Assembly: GCA_024449915.1 (NCBI GenBank)
Contig: JAMZAV010000353.1
Location: 558,001-622,000, forward strand
Direction: 5' to 3'
Length of the DNA stretch: 64,000 nucleotides
Source of the DNA: Sweltsa coloradensis
Lineage: Eukaryota > Arthropoda > Insecta > Plecoptera > Chloroperlidae
A program made the position numbers and the translations under genes. Within the stretch, counting starts at the first letter, position 1. Each line of letters starts with the position of its first letter. The notes below the pieces were generated by a model. It saw only the letters and a list, made by a program, of their open reading frames with translations. It was not told where the DNA came from and made no database searches. Positions 1-13,425 of the stretch are shown piece after piece.

Positions 1-815
1 GATTTTTGGTGGCGGGCGTCGGACCAAGGACCTTCCGAATCAGTCTCGCTCGTCGCGCATGAGCCATCTCTCTCGAGGAAAGAATTGACTTACCTTCCAA
101 ATATCTTTGCAGAAAAATTGTTAAACACAATAATGTTATCTTCCCTTAAAATATAAATCAATTATAGCTTGTTTACTATATTATCGCTATTTTCTGGGTT
201 TCCAGATAAGATCAGTATTTATTATCAGATTCTTAAGTGTTGATCGACGTCTTGACAGATGGAAAAGAAGAGTGATATAAGAAATAAGATTTGTTATTGA
301 ATACATCAAGTCAAGTATCAAGTGTCGCAGCCTGATGCCACAATTTGATTTCATATAGCTAGTAGCTAGTACCCACTAGAATTGAAAGGTGAGAGAACTT
401 TATTTATTAATATATTATATTATCGTATAAATCAACTTTTGATTTGTCAATTACATTGTTTATATATTTGGTATCACGATTATTTTACATTTTCTAAGTT
501 AAATAACATTTGTTTTGGCCTTTATTATGGAAAATAAGGAAAATACGATTACACCACATCAGCAAATCTGCTAAACTTCCAATAATCAAGGGTGATAACA
601 GAAGTAATACGAAAACGTAAAAAGGGGCTAAAAACCCAAAAAATTAATTTTACCACGTGATCTATAGCACAATACTACACTTAAATGACCGTCTAAAAAA
701 TTATATCTTGCAACTGTGATTTAAAACGAATTTTTCAATTTTTTGGATCCAGAAATTTACGAAAATTAGTGTTTTGGGAAATTTTCTTAAATCGGCTTTA
801 ACCTGCTCCTTTTTG

Positions 816-1290
816 GTCCATATAGATACTAGAGCATAGTACCAATCTAAAATGCCCCTTTATAACATTGTGTCTTGAAACTGTGCCCAAATATACACTT
901 AAACACACAAAAATATGCATTTCAAAATTACACCCCTTCTTGGTTAAATCAACATATTTTAACCGAACCACTTGCCCAAATTACAAAACAAAATATAGGG
1001 AATATACAGAAAAGGCTGTAAAGTACGTCAATAATGGCCAATATTTTCTTGGATCAAAATCCTCCAAGGTCACGGGGCATAAAGATCGTCCCCATGTTAT
1101 TTCTTATGGGAGATTTTTGCCGATGGGACCTAGCTCGAAAAATGTCATGTTTGACAATTTTTTGGGAGGTCATGGTGGCCCCAATAATTTTTCTGTTAGT
1201 TGCTAAATTCATTACTAGTTAGCCTGAATGAAATATATTTTTTGAGTTTAGCGGTTAAATACCCCTTTAAGGCTATGCTAAATATATTAA
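816..1290. repeat. Interspersed repeat, copy 1
   Basis: Shares an ordered series of segments with 5760-6150: GAAACTGTGCCCAAATATAC, AAAATATGCAT, CTTCTTGGT, CCAAGGTCACG, TTAGCCTGAATGAAAT, TTTAGCGG. Open frames here are chance. Confidence 0.6.
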
Positions 1291-2671
1291 TTTGTTATTT
1301 ACTGTTCACAGAATTTGGTGCGATAATCAAACAATGCCAGGAACCATTGTTTCCAATGTTATATATTTTGACATTGCAAATGCTTATAAATGGCAAGAAT
1401 GCATAATAACCTTGCATCAACATTATTTGTATTGTTTTACATTGGTCCTTTAATATGACATGGATTACACGTACGTTACCACGTTAACCATGTAATTTGA
1501 AAATCAAATACGAACTTTATTTAGAACAGCATCAAATACGAACCGTGCACTTGTAGGATTTCAAAACTGTGTTCGATAAAATCAAAACACACCGTTCGGC
1601 ATTATGAATCAAATTTCACTTATTAACGTTGAACTCCATTAATGTTGAAAGCTCTTTGACAGCTTGGATCAGGCACAGGTGCATAGCTTTAAAAAAGTAA
1701 TTAGTGTCAATTAACACTTTCATGTCAAACATTTGGGTTCGGTTTGCAGTACGGATAACAATCTGGCTGTGTGATCGAAATACACGTTACGATGTCAATA
1801 TTTAAATAGGAGCATTTTAGGACTATGATTCAATATTTCTATAAAACTAAAATATTTAGTCACTTTTAAATAGTGTACTATATAGATATAAGTCTAAGTA
1901 CAAAAAAATAATACATTACATCTACGTACTTTGAAAAAAGAGCACTTAGACATATAAGACAAAGTCTTATGTTAATTTTATATATGATGATGATATGCCT
2001 AGCTAGGCTCAATTTAATGTCCAATTGTATACATATATTTATTTATCTATGGCAAATAAACAATAATAAAAAATAAAAAAATAATTTTTCTAATAAATGT
2101 TTCAAATAAAATACTGTTGTATGTTTTTGGAAATGACAACCATAAAGTAATCACTGGTCCACAAAGACCCTCATTTTCTGATTCGCCGTCTTAATCCTGC
2201 CTATAATAATCCACTTTATCAATCAATCTCTCTCCCTCTGTCTCTCTCTCACGCCATTTTTTTCTGTTCAGCCGGACCAATCGAGACAACTGGCTACAAC
2301 AAGCGTAGCGTGGTCAGCCAAGCGCAAACTCTGGGACGACCTACCTGGACTTGTATTGGAACAACGGCTACTTTGCTCAATCTCTTAGAATGCGACTTTT
2401 ATATATGTGTCAAACGACATATCCATAAACATATTGTATCGTTCAAATTTAAAATTGTTTTGCTGACTTTTTTATTTGCAACCTAATACCAACATCACCA
2501 ATTCATTAAGTATAAAATTTAATATTGGAATTGTGTCAATAATATGTCCAATAATGCCATACAATATATAACACTATTTTGCTTTCGTAATTATTCAATA
2601 AATTACTATGATGAAGTGATGACTTGTTGTTCAAGCAAGCTTAACTTAAACATAGTAATTTAACAAGTTAT
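1291..2671. other. Intergenic, no gene seen
   Basis: AT-rich. A GC-richer patch at 2260-2390 has no open frame or splice pattern I can support. The first 815 bases are likewise without recognisable features. Confidence 0.5.
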
Positions 2672-2880
2672 TAGGTGAGGGGGCGAAGCGACTGAGTCTA
2701 ACACTCAACTCAAATGAGACTTCCTCTGTTACTGATTTTGTCTGTCTGTGCGAGAGTTCGTTAAGAAATGGAAGAACCGCTGAACAGATTGCGTTAAAAT
2801 TTTAAACAGACCTCTGTGACCAGTTTTGTGGGTGTTGTTATAGCATTTTCAGAAAAATATGTTGCGATTTAATCTTACAA
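2672..2880 (+). mobile_element. Possible distant HINE head
   Basis: GGTGAGGGGGCGAAGCGACT, then TTTGTCTGTCTGTGCG and a segment laid out like the type 2 head. Weak, by layout rather than close identity. Confidence 0.3.
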
Positions 2881-3289
2881 GAAACAAAAATGTAAAAAAA
2901 TTAATCAACGTTGGCTAATGTTTAAAAAACGAATGTACGCATGCATGTACACTGTACGGTGCGATGTAATTCCAATTATTATATATTTTGAGGCCGACCT
3001 ATAATGCATGTCTTCCACTTGCCATTTGAGTTAACAAATCAACGTTTAATAAAAGTCAATTCTCTTGTCATGCCAGGATAAAATAATTGTCGAAGAAAAA
3101 GGCTAGTATTTTTTTAAATGTATATACAAAGAATTGTGAAAGCAAGTACAAGTACTGAGACGCAATTTGATTCTTAAAGTACATTGACTGACCTACATAA
3201 TATTTAAAACTCAATAAATTCACCGTCATGTGCTATACTTTAAACTGAATGTATAACATAGAAATAATAACAATATCGAACCCTATTTC

Positions 3290-3761
3290 CAACTAAGTCG
3301 GGTAGGGAGTGGGAGGGTCCCACCACATTCTTGGCTCCCCGGGGTTATCGAAGCCGGCTAGCCATGCCTGACGCTTCTCCCACATCATCTTTTTCTTCCT
3401 CTGCGTCATCAACTTCACTTCCTTCCTCTCCTCTGTCTTCTTCCTCAGGGACCTCCACCAGTTTGTTCCATGTTTTTCGTTCTTCCCAATATTTTTCTTG
3501 GTTAATCCTTTCCCAAGCAGCATTTCTCTTTTTCAAATCCATTGCTATAACTTCTTCCCATCTCAGTCTGGGCCTCCTGCGTCTTCTTCATACTGTATCT
3601 TCTGCGTCTTCTTCATACTGTAGCTTAGAGATCCTGTCCTTCTGCATCCTCTTCATATGTCCAAACCACCTCAGCCTTTCTTTCCCTTGCTTAAAGTTTA
3701 AACTCTCTACTCCTAGTTATTTCCTTATCTTCGTGCTCCTCATCTTATCAATCTTCGTAAC

Positions 3762-3770
<9 letters not shown>
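3290..3770 (-). pseudogene. Non-LTR retrotransposon 3' tail
   Basis: Minus strand encodes pieces of a typical LINE C-terminus: LRWFGHMKRMQKDRISKLQ, RPRLRWEEVIAMDLKKR, AAWERINQEKYWEERKTW and a closing FDNPGEP segment. It is frameshifted and contains a duplicated 24-bp piece near 3590-3630. Nothing upstream of it remains. Confidence 0.65.
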
Positions 3771-3792
<22 letters not shown>

Positions 3793-3794
3793 AA
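3763..3794 (+). repeat. (AAAT)n microsatellite
   Basis: About eight AAAT units next to the LINE tail. Confidence 0.95.
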
Positions 3795-3799
3795 TCAAA

Positions 3800-3890
3800 A
3801 AGTGAGGACCCGGCACCTACACCAACAATGCTATTCTTATGGAGGTAAAACTTTTCTCACTCTACCCGGCACCTCCACCAAAAGCATATC
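3800..3890 (+). repeat. Two closely spaced CCGGCACCT motif copies
   Basis: ACCCGGCACCTACACCAA and ACCCGGCACCTCCACCAA 55 bp apart, beside the LINE tail and an (AAAT)n tract. Confidence 0.5.
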
Positions 3891-4139
3891 ATATTTCCTA
3901 TTTCAATGACTTAATACGATAAATTTACCATAAATTCAACTTAATTACGATATAATTAAGAACTGTGTAGTGCCTTGAACTACAAAAATAATAGCTTGGA
4001 ATAATGAGACCTTTATCCAGTACAAGAAATGATACACTGGATGAGAAATCACATACATTTCCTTGGTAAAGTTAGTGTGGTAGCACCACCGATATACTCC
4101 AGACTATTACGGGAGTTTGCGATCGATATCGTTACAGAT

Positions 4140-4790
4140 GAAGTTCTATTTAAGTTTTTATTTTATTCAAAATTGGTTAAAGCTTAAAAAAAAGGTTAAA
4201 GGTTAAAGCACAGAACCATAATTTTATAAATAAATATATTCGTGTTTTTTTATTTTTATTTACTACAATTCAGAAATTAAAAAGTCCGCCCCAACCGGGA
4301 ATCGAACCACGGATCTCCCACATTCTAGGTGGACGTCTTAACCACTAGACCATCAGGACGGGTACATTTTAAGCTCTGAATTGTAGTTGAATTGTAGTTG
4401 TTATTCGTGTGGAATTTGAGTGCAATCGAAAAATTATTTCTCATCAAAATCGCAATTTTACGATTTTTTTTTCAATTTAAAAAAAAAGAGTTATCTCTAC
4501 ATGAGTTTTCCGATTGCAATGATTTTTTCACAGAGCCTTAATTTTTTACATTAATACATTCCTGTGGAATTTAAGTGCAATCTAAAAATAATTTCTCATT
4601 AAAATCTCAATTTTACGATTTTTTTCGATTTAAAAAAAAATTATTTCGACTTGTAACACAAGTAAATGCTTTATCCGATTGTAATGATTTTTTCACAGAA
4701 CCCTAATTTTATGAATTAATATATTCGTGTGAAATTTGAGCGCAATCGAAAAATTATTCTTCTCTTCGCTCGCTACGCTCACCAATTATA
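4140..4790 (+). mobile_element. Decayed, rearranged HINE body
   Basis: Two to three copies of the body (GATTTTTTCACAGA, TATTCGTGTGGAATTTGAGT), interrupted by a tRNA-like element, and a reversed head CTTCGCTCGCTACGCTCACC at 4762-4781. The reversed head points to an inversion. Confidence 0.6.
4244..4399 (-). mobile_element. tRNA-like element with terminal inverted repeats, copy 1
   Basis: Minus strand reads CCCGTCCTGATGGTCTAGTG (box A-like) and GTGGTTCGATTCCCGG (box B), flanked by ACTACAATTCAG and CTGAATTGTAGT. TATTCGTG occurs on both sides, an 8-bp target duplication inside the HINE body. The acceptor arms do not pair well, so it is not a working tRNA gene. Confidence 0.7.
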
Positions 4791-5759
4791 CCTTCTCCAG
4801 ACAAAGATAATAAGACATACATTAGCACTCAATGTTATTGAAAGACCTTTTTAGTATGAGTTTATGTAATCATTATAAACAAATAATATAGAAGGTCGCT
4901 AAATACACAAACATGGAAAGTATTTAGAATTTCTAATAATTAAGTATGAAGGTGAGTAAATTGTTTATAATTTTTTTTAATAAGTATCAATGTAATAATC
5001 CTAAAGAATGACTGTTTAGAATGCAACAGCTGCAGTGTGAATTGCAATGTACAGTATGTTTATGGTCATGGTACAAGGATATTCTTTGGATGAATCTTTC
5101 GGCCATGGCTTATATGGTTAAGGTTGTGATGAGGGAAATAAATATGTTATGATGATGTTGGTTATGTTAGTGAATTATATGATTGTTTTCAATGAAGGTT
5201 TTGATAATGCGAATTATTCTGAGAAATCTGGTAATACTGTTATCTGTGACTGAAGTGTTCTACCACAGATAACAGGACCTCATTGGCTTAACGAAGAGTG
5301 GCATGCACTGCATTCCAGAAGTATTTACTACAGTAAAATCTCGATTAATATGCCATAATTGTAATCAACTACATAAACATAAGGATCGACATCATTGCCA
5401 CGTTCATGATTCCATTTCACAGACACATGTGCGAGGAAGATCAACATATGATGTGACTGCTTGATGGGGAGAGCGTAAGCTGTTTTATCGGCCCCACCAT
5501 TCAATACAGTGCTGCCATCCGTCGGTCTTTGTGCAAACAACTGCGATCTTTATCTAGAAGTCGATACATCGTTTAACGTTGAAGAAGGAAACTTCTTTTT
5601 CGGTGGCACATTTAAAAGAGCAATAATTAGCAGTAACTTCTACGGTACGAGTGATATTATTACATATTTAAACGCCCGTGTCTCTCAAGACATTATTGGT
5701 TTTCTTACAAAATGAAATGCGAAATGTGTTCTTAATTTGCATATGTTTTGTTCACCTTA

Positions 5760-6150
5760 ACCAGAGCATATAGAACCATTCTAAAATGAACCTTGAAATG
5801 TTTTTTTATTTTGAAACTGTGCACAAATATACACTCAGAGACGCAAAAATATGCATAACTTACTTACACCTCTTCTTGGTAATCTGTGTATTTTGACTCA
5901 ATAAAGTGGCTAAGTTATAAATAATCAACAAGTTTGTAAATAATGATCAATATTTTTCTCACCAAAATCTTCCAAGGTAACGTGGTCTTAAGAGGAACAT
6001 TTTTACTGACTAGCTAGAAAATTAAATTTACAATTTTTCATGGCTAATGGTGAACCCAATATTTTTTCTTTTAACTCCATAATTTCAAATCTACTTAGCC
6101 TGAACGAAATAATTTTTAGGTTTAGCGGGTTAATACACGTTTAAAAATAG
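5760..6150. repeat. Interspersed repeat, copy 2
   Basis: Second copy of the 816-1290 repeat, same orientation, more diverged; GAAACTGTGCACAAATATAC is the best-kept part. Confidence 0.6.
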
Positions 6151-6244
6151 TGACTTTGAGCATGTTTTCCCCGACAAAATGTTTGGTGGAACTATCAGAT
6201 AATGTATTGACGTATTCAGAAAGAAGTAATTCATGTAGTTAAAA

Positions 6245-7190
6245 CAATTGGCTTGTTCACGCAAAGTTCCGCGCAGATCGCGCCACTGCACTAACCCCCA
6301 AAACCAGAGTCCACTAGATACTAAGATACTTATTCCGAGCTGCTTGTTAGGTATCTAGTGGACCCTGCCCAAAGACCGTGGCGGTGTTTGAAATAAACTA
6401 TGTATAGCAGGCTCTGCATTGTCAAATCTGTATGCTTCCTAGATTGTTTGTTTACGTATTGTTTTACCATTCCTTCTTTCTTAAATCAATGGTTTTACGT
6501 AAGTAGTCGTACGGCCTATTTCAAGTAATTTTATTCAATAGCATATTTTTGGTTGTTTAAACTTTTAAACAATGAAAACGTGAACTATAGGAAAATTAAT
6601 AAGAGCTGAAAGCACGTGGATGGCGCCCTTGAAGTCTATAAACCTGGGGCCTAGCACTGTTATTGAGATTAGACCTAGGCCTACTTGGAATAAGGCTACT
6701 AAGGACTAGGGCCTAGGCTTTTCTTCAGCATTAGATGTAGTCCTAGGCATATCAATATCATGGTATTATAAATTAGCAAGTATAGGCCTAGGCCCTTCTT
6801 GCATACGCCTCAGCAAAGCTAGGGCTTAGTCCTAGCCAATGTTGATTTGTTGACATGAGAGAGGTTACGTAGGCAGGAGGCCAAATAAAGACACATTGTC
6901 AGTATATTATGTGTGATTGTATTTATTTGTAGTAATAAACACTACAGTATGCCCTCCTCTCTCCTTACACGAATACACACAGCAATTGGGCATTTTGCTT
7001 TCAACATAAAACTATGCAAAAAGTAAAAACAGTAGGCTGCTGACAGCTATGAGCAGCCATGACACCCGCAAGTTGGGCTATCACCGCCGTCTACACTCTA
7101 TATCCGCCTTTACAGGCATCCAGACGGCGGTGGGGGGTTAGTACAATAGCGCAGCGTGGTGAGTAAAAGTCGCAGTGAACAAGCCAATTG
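6245..7190. mobile_element. 946-bp non-autonomous TIR element
   Basis: The ends are CAATTGGCTTGTTCAC and GTGAACAAGCCAATTG, with subterminal inverted C-rich segments (CACTAACCCCCA / TGGGGGGTTAGT). The interior repeats GGCCTAGG-type words. The target duplication is unclear. Confidence 0.7.
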
Positions 7191-7667
7191 ATAAAACCTA
7201 GTCAGGAATATAACCTGTTGGTCTCCCGATGAGGGCTACACCAAGTGAAGCTGATGGTGAATCCCTCCGTGCCGTTTACTATGGGCTAAAATAAAACCTT
7301 GTCATCATACGAAAAACATAACGGATATCTCAATATTAGAAATTTAATTCAATTTGCAATCCATTTTATTCCCACAAGAATCCATTTACATTAAATAAAC
7401 ACAATAAAATATTTTTTTACAAAACAAAGTATATAATAACGTAATTATATAACACCAGGACAAAAAACTCTGAAGCCCGTATGAGGAAAAATATCCTTGT
7501 GGACAGGCTGGCAATAGCAAATTAACTTTTGTTTAAAAGGTGTACAGATAGTCTGTAGGGTCATGGGTTTACACACTTTTTTCCATAATTGTGACAAAAG
7601 ATTAAAAAAAAATACACACAAATCGATAAAAAAAAAACAGTGTGCAATAAGAATAAATTAAATTAAT

Positions 7668-8439
7668 TGGATGAGCGTAGCGAGCGTAGCGAGCGAAGCG
7701 AGCGAAGCGAAGATTCCATTTCACTGCACTGGAGAAAAAAATCCGGAATATTTTTTTTTTCTTTCTTTCTTTCTTTCTTTCTGTATTTTTGTGTGTCTGT
7801 TAACACGATTCCGGCTAAACCGATACTCCGATTGCGATGAAATTTCATGGAGGCCTTCGAAATCTCTGAACTTAGAGCTGCCACGTTTTTGAGCGCAATC
7901 GGGAAATTTTCTCATAAAAAACGCAATTTACGATTTTTTCGATTTTAAAAACTTACGTCGACTTATAACACCTACATGCTTTAACGATTGTAATGATTTT
8001 TTCACAGAACCTTAATTTCATGAATTAAGATATTCGTACGAAATTTGAGCGTAATCGAAAAATTATTTCTTATGAAATCGATATTTTACGTTTTTTCTTT
8101 TTAAAACAATCTTTGACTTATAACACCTATAGCTTTATCTATTGTAATAATTTTTCACAGAACCTTAATTTTATAAATTCATATATTTGTGTAAAATTTG
8201 TGCGCAACGAATAATTATTTCTATGAAAATTTCAATATTACGATTTTTCTTTATTAAATTACAATTAATTAAAAAATTTAAAATTTAAGTTAATTTTCAT
8301 TTAATTAAATTTAATTTTTAAAAAAATCTTCAATTAGTAAATGATTTTTTCACAGAACAACAGAAAATCCGCAAACACAAAGCAGCTCAATGCACCAATA
8401 CGCTCATCCAACAACGCGGCGGGACTAAGCGTTTCCTAA
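7668..8439 (+). mobile_element. HINE (non-autonomous Helentron), type 1
   Basis: Starts TGGATGAGCGTAGCGAGCG, has a T/C-rich microsatellite about 60 bp inside (7750-7782), and ends with the inverted CGCTCATCCA, a hairpin AACGC...GCGTT and CTAA. Inserted between two T residues. These are the asymmetric inverted repeats, microsatellite and 3' hairpin of DINE-1-like elements. Confidence 0.8.
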
Positions 8440-10414
8440 TAATAGAAGCAACATACAAGAGTCAAGTATAATATATCACAAGTGTGCAACGCAATTTGTC
8501 GATAACATTGGCAAATTAAAACAAAAAGTTCCGATAGCTTACGAATAGAGTTAATAACCAAACCTCTACTTTTCGTTTAAACAATACCAAACGTGTCTTT
8601 TTTATTTCCGTCGGGATACTATCAACATGGCTAATCTTTGACACTATTAAATATTTTAGGACCCAGGTAATCTACATGTCGCTGTCCCAATGACTTTTTT
8701 AACGAGGAACTACTAAATTGTACTGACAGTCTTATGGATCGGGGAGACATCGAAATGGTTTTCTTGGTTATAAGTAACAATTCAAATTTCTGAATATTTG
8801 GATTAAAACTGCTTTTATATTTTGTCTAACATCTAGCACTTCTGCTTAATAGAAAGTCAATTCAGAAGAAAACTGCGAGCGATTATTAAAATTAATTCGA
8901 AGTAATATCTTCTGTATGGCTATGAATTAAGATGTAACGTGCAAACTCCTCCTCGATCTATATTTCCATACTGTAAAATATTCTGGACCAAAACCTTATA
9001 AACAGTTTGCACTACATTTTTATTAACACATTACCTTAATATATTAAATACATGAATTATGCAACGAACTCTTTTGATCATTGACGCAACTTAAATATTT
9101 CATCCTAAATCTCTATCCAAAAAAGTACACAATTATTTAGCATTATCTTTTTGCTCGATCTCGTAACACTCACATCCGCCTGAATGCCAGATCTGGATGT
9201 GTTTTTGAATCTATGGTAAAAGGTAAATACGTACGTTCGGAAGAAACCACTTTTTCACGCTCCAAAAATTAATATTATTATAAAGTATGAACTTGCTCAC
9301 AGCTAAGTATTACTAGCTCTTATAACATTTTTACGAGAGTATTATGTATTGTGTTAGCGTTGAGGCTTCGTTATTCGTTATAAATAAAATAAATAAAATA
9401 AATTGTATTTAGAGTCTACCCACTCAGTCACATAACTGATTTTCAGTGGGGGACAGTAAATCCCTGTAGGCCCCGACGCAATCGACGTATTGGAACGTCC
9501 ATACAAATCAAGATTTAAAAACCTACTTTATACGCAAGGTTGACTACAAGTTAATAACACGTGGCTCGGTGATGTTCCGAAGATAAGAGAGACTATAAGT
9601 ATAAGTAACAACTTTTAGAGAGATTGAAGTGAAAACGAAGTTTAGGCCTACCCGTGATTTATAACACGGAAACACTTCAAACTGTCAATATAACTGACCA
9701 CACTCAAGTAGGCCTACATATCGAATGATGTGCGGTTCGGGCTGAGGATTCGCTGCCGTTGTTGTTGGCTTATTACATAACATCACATGTTATTATTGTT
9801 GTTTGGAAGTTTGTTCCTGTTTTATTATATAGGTAATTACTCTATACAGCTTGCTTTTTTTCAAACATATTCTCCATTTGGCATTTATAACACTGTTGTT
9901 TGCGGAAAACCCGAGTAAACAGATCGTAAATTGATCATGATAATTATTTTTCAACATCAAAAGAAGCTCAATATAAATGAATTGCTTATATTGATCCTAG
10001 TTGCAATAGGCAATGATGCCTTCTCTATGTTCAATTTGTCGGTAAGTAAGTATTGCATACAAGAAAATTGATAAGAGGGGTATTTTTATTTTATATATTT
10101 ATAGCACAATTTGTTCGGTTTTATACAATATTGATACAGTGGCAAAGTTTACTACCCTACTATAAAGATACAAGACAAAGACGTCACTTCGTACTTTGTA
10201 CCTGATAAAAAAAAAGAGAACCGATATTATGTTCTTTTTCTCACATACTATATCAGGAGGCATATTTTGTCTGAACTATCTACGAACATGCTCAAACACT
10301 AGAGCATGTTTTTAAAATTTAAGGGGGTGGTGGTTGTCATCTAGGGTAGGAGAGAAACTCTAAATAATAAATAGATTCAACCCATCAAAACATAGCCATG
10401 CTGTGTTTTAGTTT
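8440..10414. other. Intergenic, no gene seen
   Basis: AT-rich, holds the short repeat at 9400-9490 only. 10922-11844 and 4791-5759 are similar: small open frames without recognisable domains. Confidence 0.5.
9400..9490 (-). repeat. Short interspersed repeat, inverted copy at 53622-53735
   Basis: TTTAGAGTCTACCCACTCAG, ACTGATTTTCAGTGGGGGAC and GGCCCCGACGCAATCGACG are found reversed at 53622-53735; fragments also at 16110-16205 and 53005-53048. Confidence 0.7.
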
Positions 10415-10921
10415 AATGATTTTTTCACAGAACCTTAATTTTATGAATTTATATATTCGTGTGAAATTTGAGCGCAATCGAAAAATAATTTTTCATGAAA
10501 ATCGCAATTTTACGATTTTTTCGATTTGACATTCTTTGACTTATAACATTCTTTGACTTATAACACCTACATGCTTTATCTGATTGTTATGATTTTTTCA
10601 CAGATCCTTAATTTAACGAATTTATATTTTCGTGTGAAATTTGAGCGCAATCAAAAAATAATTTTTTTATGAAAATCGCAATTTTACGTTTTTTTATTTT
10701 TTTATTTTACATTTTTTTGACTTATAACACCTACATGCTTTATCCGATTGTAACGATTTTTATACAGAACCTTTATTTTATAAATTTATAATATTGGTGT
10801 GAAATTTGAGAGCAATCGAAAAATAATTTCTCATGAAAATCGAAATTTTACGCTTTTTTCGCTTAAAAAAATTACGCTCATCCAACAACGCGCCTGAAAA
10901 AGCGTTTGCGAAGCTTCCTAG
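10415..10921 (+). mobile_element. HINE, 5'-truncated
   Basis: Lacks the TGGATGAGC head. Body repeats GATTTTTTCACAGAACC three times, then CGCTCATCCAA, hairpin AACGC...GCGTT and CTAG|T. Confidence 0.72.
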
Positions 10922-11844
10922 TTTTACAAGAGGACATTAAATTGTTAGTCACAAATCTTTATGAAGTAAGTATTAACCTGAGATTGACAAAGTTTATTTT
11001 ACTGAAGGATGGAACACGGATATTAATTTTTATGCTGGTGTTTTAATTTTTAATTTACGTATCCAATGACATAATTACAAATGTTGTTTTATTTTTTATG
11101 TTAATTTTGTATATTCAAATTATAGTATATATGTCATTATTTGAATTACATTTTTGGCATCGGTTGAAGTGAAAATATGTAAGCAGTTCACAACAATACA
11201 TATTGTAATGACTAAGATAAAGCCACAATCAATTATTTTACTCACTTCTGCTACAATGCATATTCTAGCAGCTACCCTCTGCATTTTCACAAATTAATTG
11301 GATTTGGATACTATTAAGAAATTATTAGAACTCGTTATTAACTCCTATGTCCACCAAGTCCAAACTACGAGATATAAGTAAGCCTGTATAGACATGACGT
11401 GCATGCGCTATCTCTGGCCGATACCCTCTTCTGTGTGGCACACTTATGCAAGCCTCCGTTTCCAGGCTAGACATAGACATATCGCAACCGTAGACAAAAT
11501 TATTCCAAAAATAAATCCAGTGACGAGACACTTTTCTCACTATAATAATACCTTTTGTCGTAAAAATACATTAAAGGCTTACCATTGTGTATGGAGCTTC
11601 CTATAATAAATCTTATTCAACAGCTTATTCTATTTTTAAATTAAGATAAAGGTTGTAGTCATGCAATCAGTTTGATTTTTTGTTTCTGTAACCTTAATGT
11701 GTAAAGGTGGATGCAAAGTACAGGTTTGATTGTTTCATATTTGACAACTGCGAAAACTTATAAACAAAAAAACAAAAGAAGCTTCAAGACTAAGCTTCTT
11801 AGTGCATGCTGCTGCATGCGGCTGCATGTTGCTCAACGTTTCAT

Positions 11845-12125
11845 CCGAACTTTGATGACGGGCATTCTCAAATGCGTTCCGAATCCGGCTTCTTCATCGA
11901 AACCTTCCCCTTTTATTGACAGACGTGAATCTCTGACTCGTGACGTCACTTGTTTGATACCAGCCACCGACAATCCTGACTGAAGGTGTTTTCTATGGTT
12001 TTCTTGTGTCTCGAATGTGAATTCAAGAGAATGAGTCCTTGGAGAAATACCTTGGAGATTTCCCGCACAATTGCCCTACAGTACGAATTACACAGTTTGG
12101 TCACCTGAAAGGGTCACACAGGGCT
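11845..12125 (+). mobile_element. SINE copy, old
   Basis: Degenerate forward copy: GACAATCCTGACTGAAGG, TTCAAGAGAATGAGTCCTTG, TTTCCCGCACAATTG. No target duplication recognised. Confidence 0.5.
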
Positions 12126-12515
12126 TAACCGAGTGCATGACAAAGTATCCATGTTATTCCTCTCGTGAACAGCTGTCAAGGTAACTCATTCTTAACGCGC
12201 GATCTGGGAAGTATCGGATCGATGCCGGCTGACGGCAGACCAGACTGAAGGGCACATCTCAAATGTCTACACAAACCTGAAAGAGTGGATAATCAAACAA
12301 CTTAAAAGAAGAAATTGGATCTCATTTCGTGTTACAATTAACCTTTACTTTGATGTCTTCTTTCTGTTAGTATTGAGTTTTAGTACTAGTACTAGTTCTA
12401 GTTTTAGGTATTTTACTTTTAGTATTGCATTAACTTACTTATTGTGATTTAAAGAGGGTATTGTCTGTTATCTCCACATACCCTACACTCCGTCCAAAAC
12501 AAATTGTACAATTAT

Positions 12516-12684
12516 TATTTACTACAATTCAGAAATTAAAAAAGTCCGCCCCAACCGGGATTCGAACCATGTGTCTCCCACATTCCAGGTGAGCGTCTTA
12601 ACCACTAGACCATCAGGACGGGTACATTTTAATCTTTTGAATCCCAGTTGGGGAGAACTTTTTTAATTTCTGAATATTGTAGTA
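12516..12684 (-). mobile_element. tRNA-like element with terminal inverted repeats, copy 2
   Basis: Same core (GTCCGCCCCAACCGGGATTC at 12544) with long inverted ends ATTTACTACAATTCAGAAAT and their complement at 12657-12680. Confidence 0.72.
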
Positions 12685-13425
12685 AATAATAACAATTACA
12701 CCTACGAATTTCCCGACGTTTCCCGACTAACCAAATCGAGAAAATTGTACAATCCTACAATAAAAGCCCCTCTAGCGAGACACTAGTCTCATGAGGGGCT
12801 AATAAACACGGTTGTCATATTCAGTGTATCTTCTGAAAATAAAGAGATTTAGATTTGATTTGATTGATTTAAAGCTATACTAAAAAAATGGAATAATTGG
12901 GGATATGACCTTTCACAAAAATTCCATCACCTGAATTATCTTGAAATTATCCACTCTGCCCATTAATATTACAACTACGCCAAGGTCTCAACAGTTTTAT
13001 TCATAAAATTATTATTTTTATAAAAAAAAATACGCATGTCGTCCTTGGTATATGAATCATACGATTGTTCTGCGCTACAAGATCAGTGTGTTGACTGAAC
13101 TTGTATATTAACATAGGATGTTACCTTGAAGCTGTTGAGAGTAGGTCTACAAAACTCATCCGAAAATAGCTACTTAAAAATGTAAACACGTTACAAAAAA
13201 CATAGAGTCAAAATGATCAATCTTTGAAAAAATCTATACTAAGGCATTTATTATGACGAGACGCATTGGCAGCGAAACGTCATAAATAATTAAGTATTTT
13301 TAATTTACACCGTTCTGAAAGTTATATAAAGAAGTCCTCTGAAGAGGGTCGCACCGGATAAAACTGATGAGACTTCTTACAAAATTTCTATTTTTTGTTT
13401 GACAACTAATCGAAACATATTTTAT

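Noticed and set aside
868..1406. Small plus-strand ORFs at the left end
   Set aside because: Lie in a repeat shared with 5760-6150, with different frames there and no recognisable domain.
3331..3768. 145-codon Ser-rich plus-strand ORF
   Set aside because: Opposite strand of a LINE tail rich in Glu and Lys codons; no domain.
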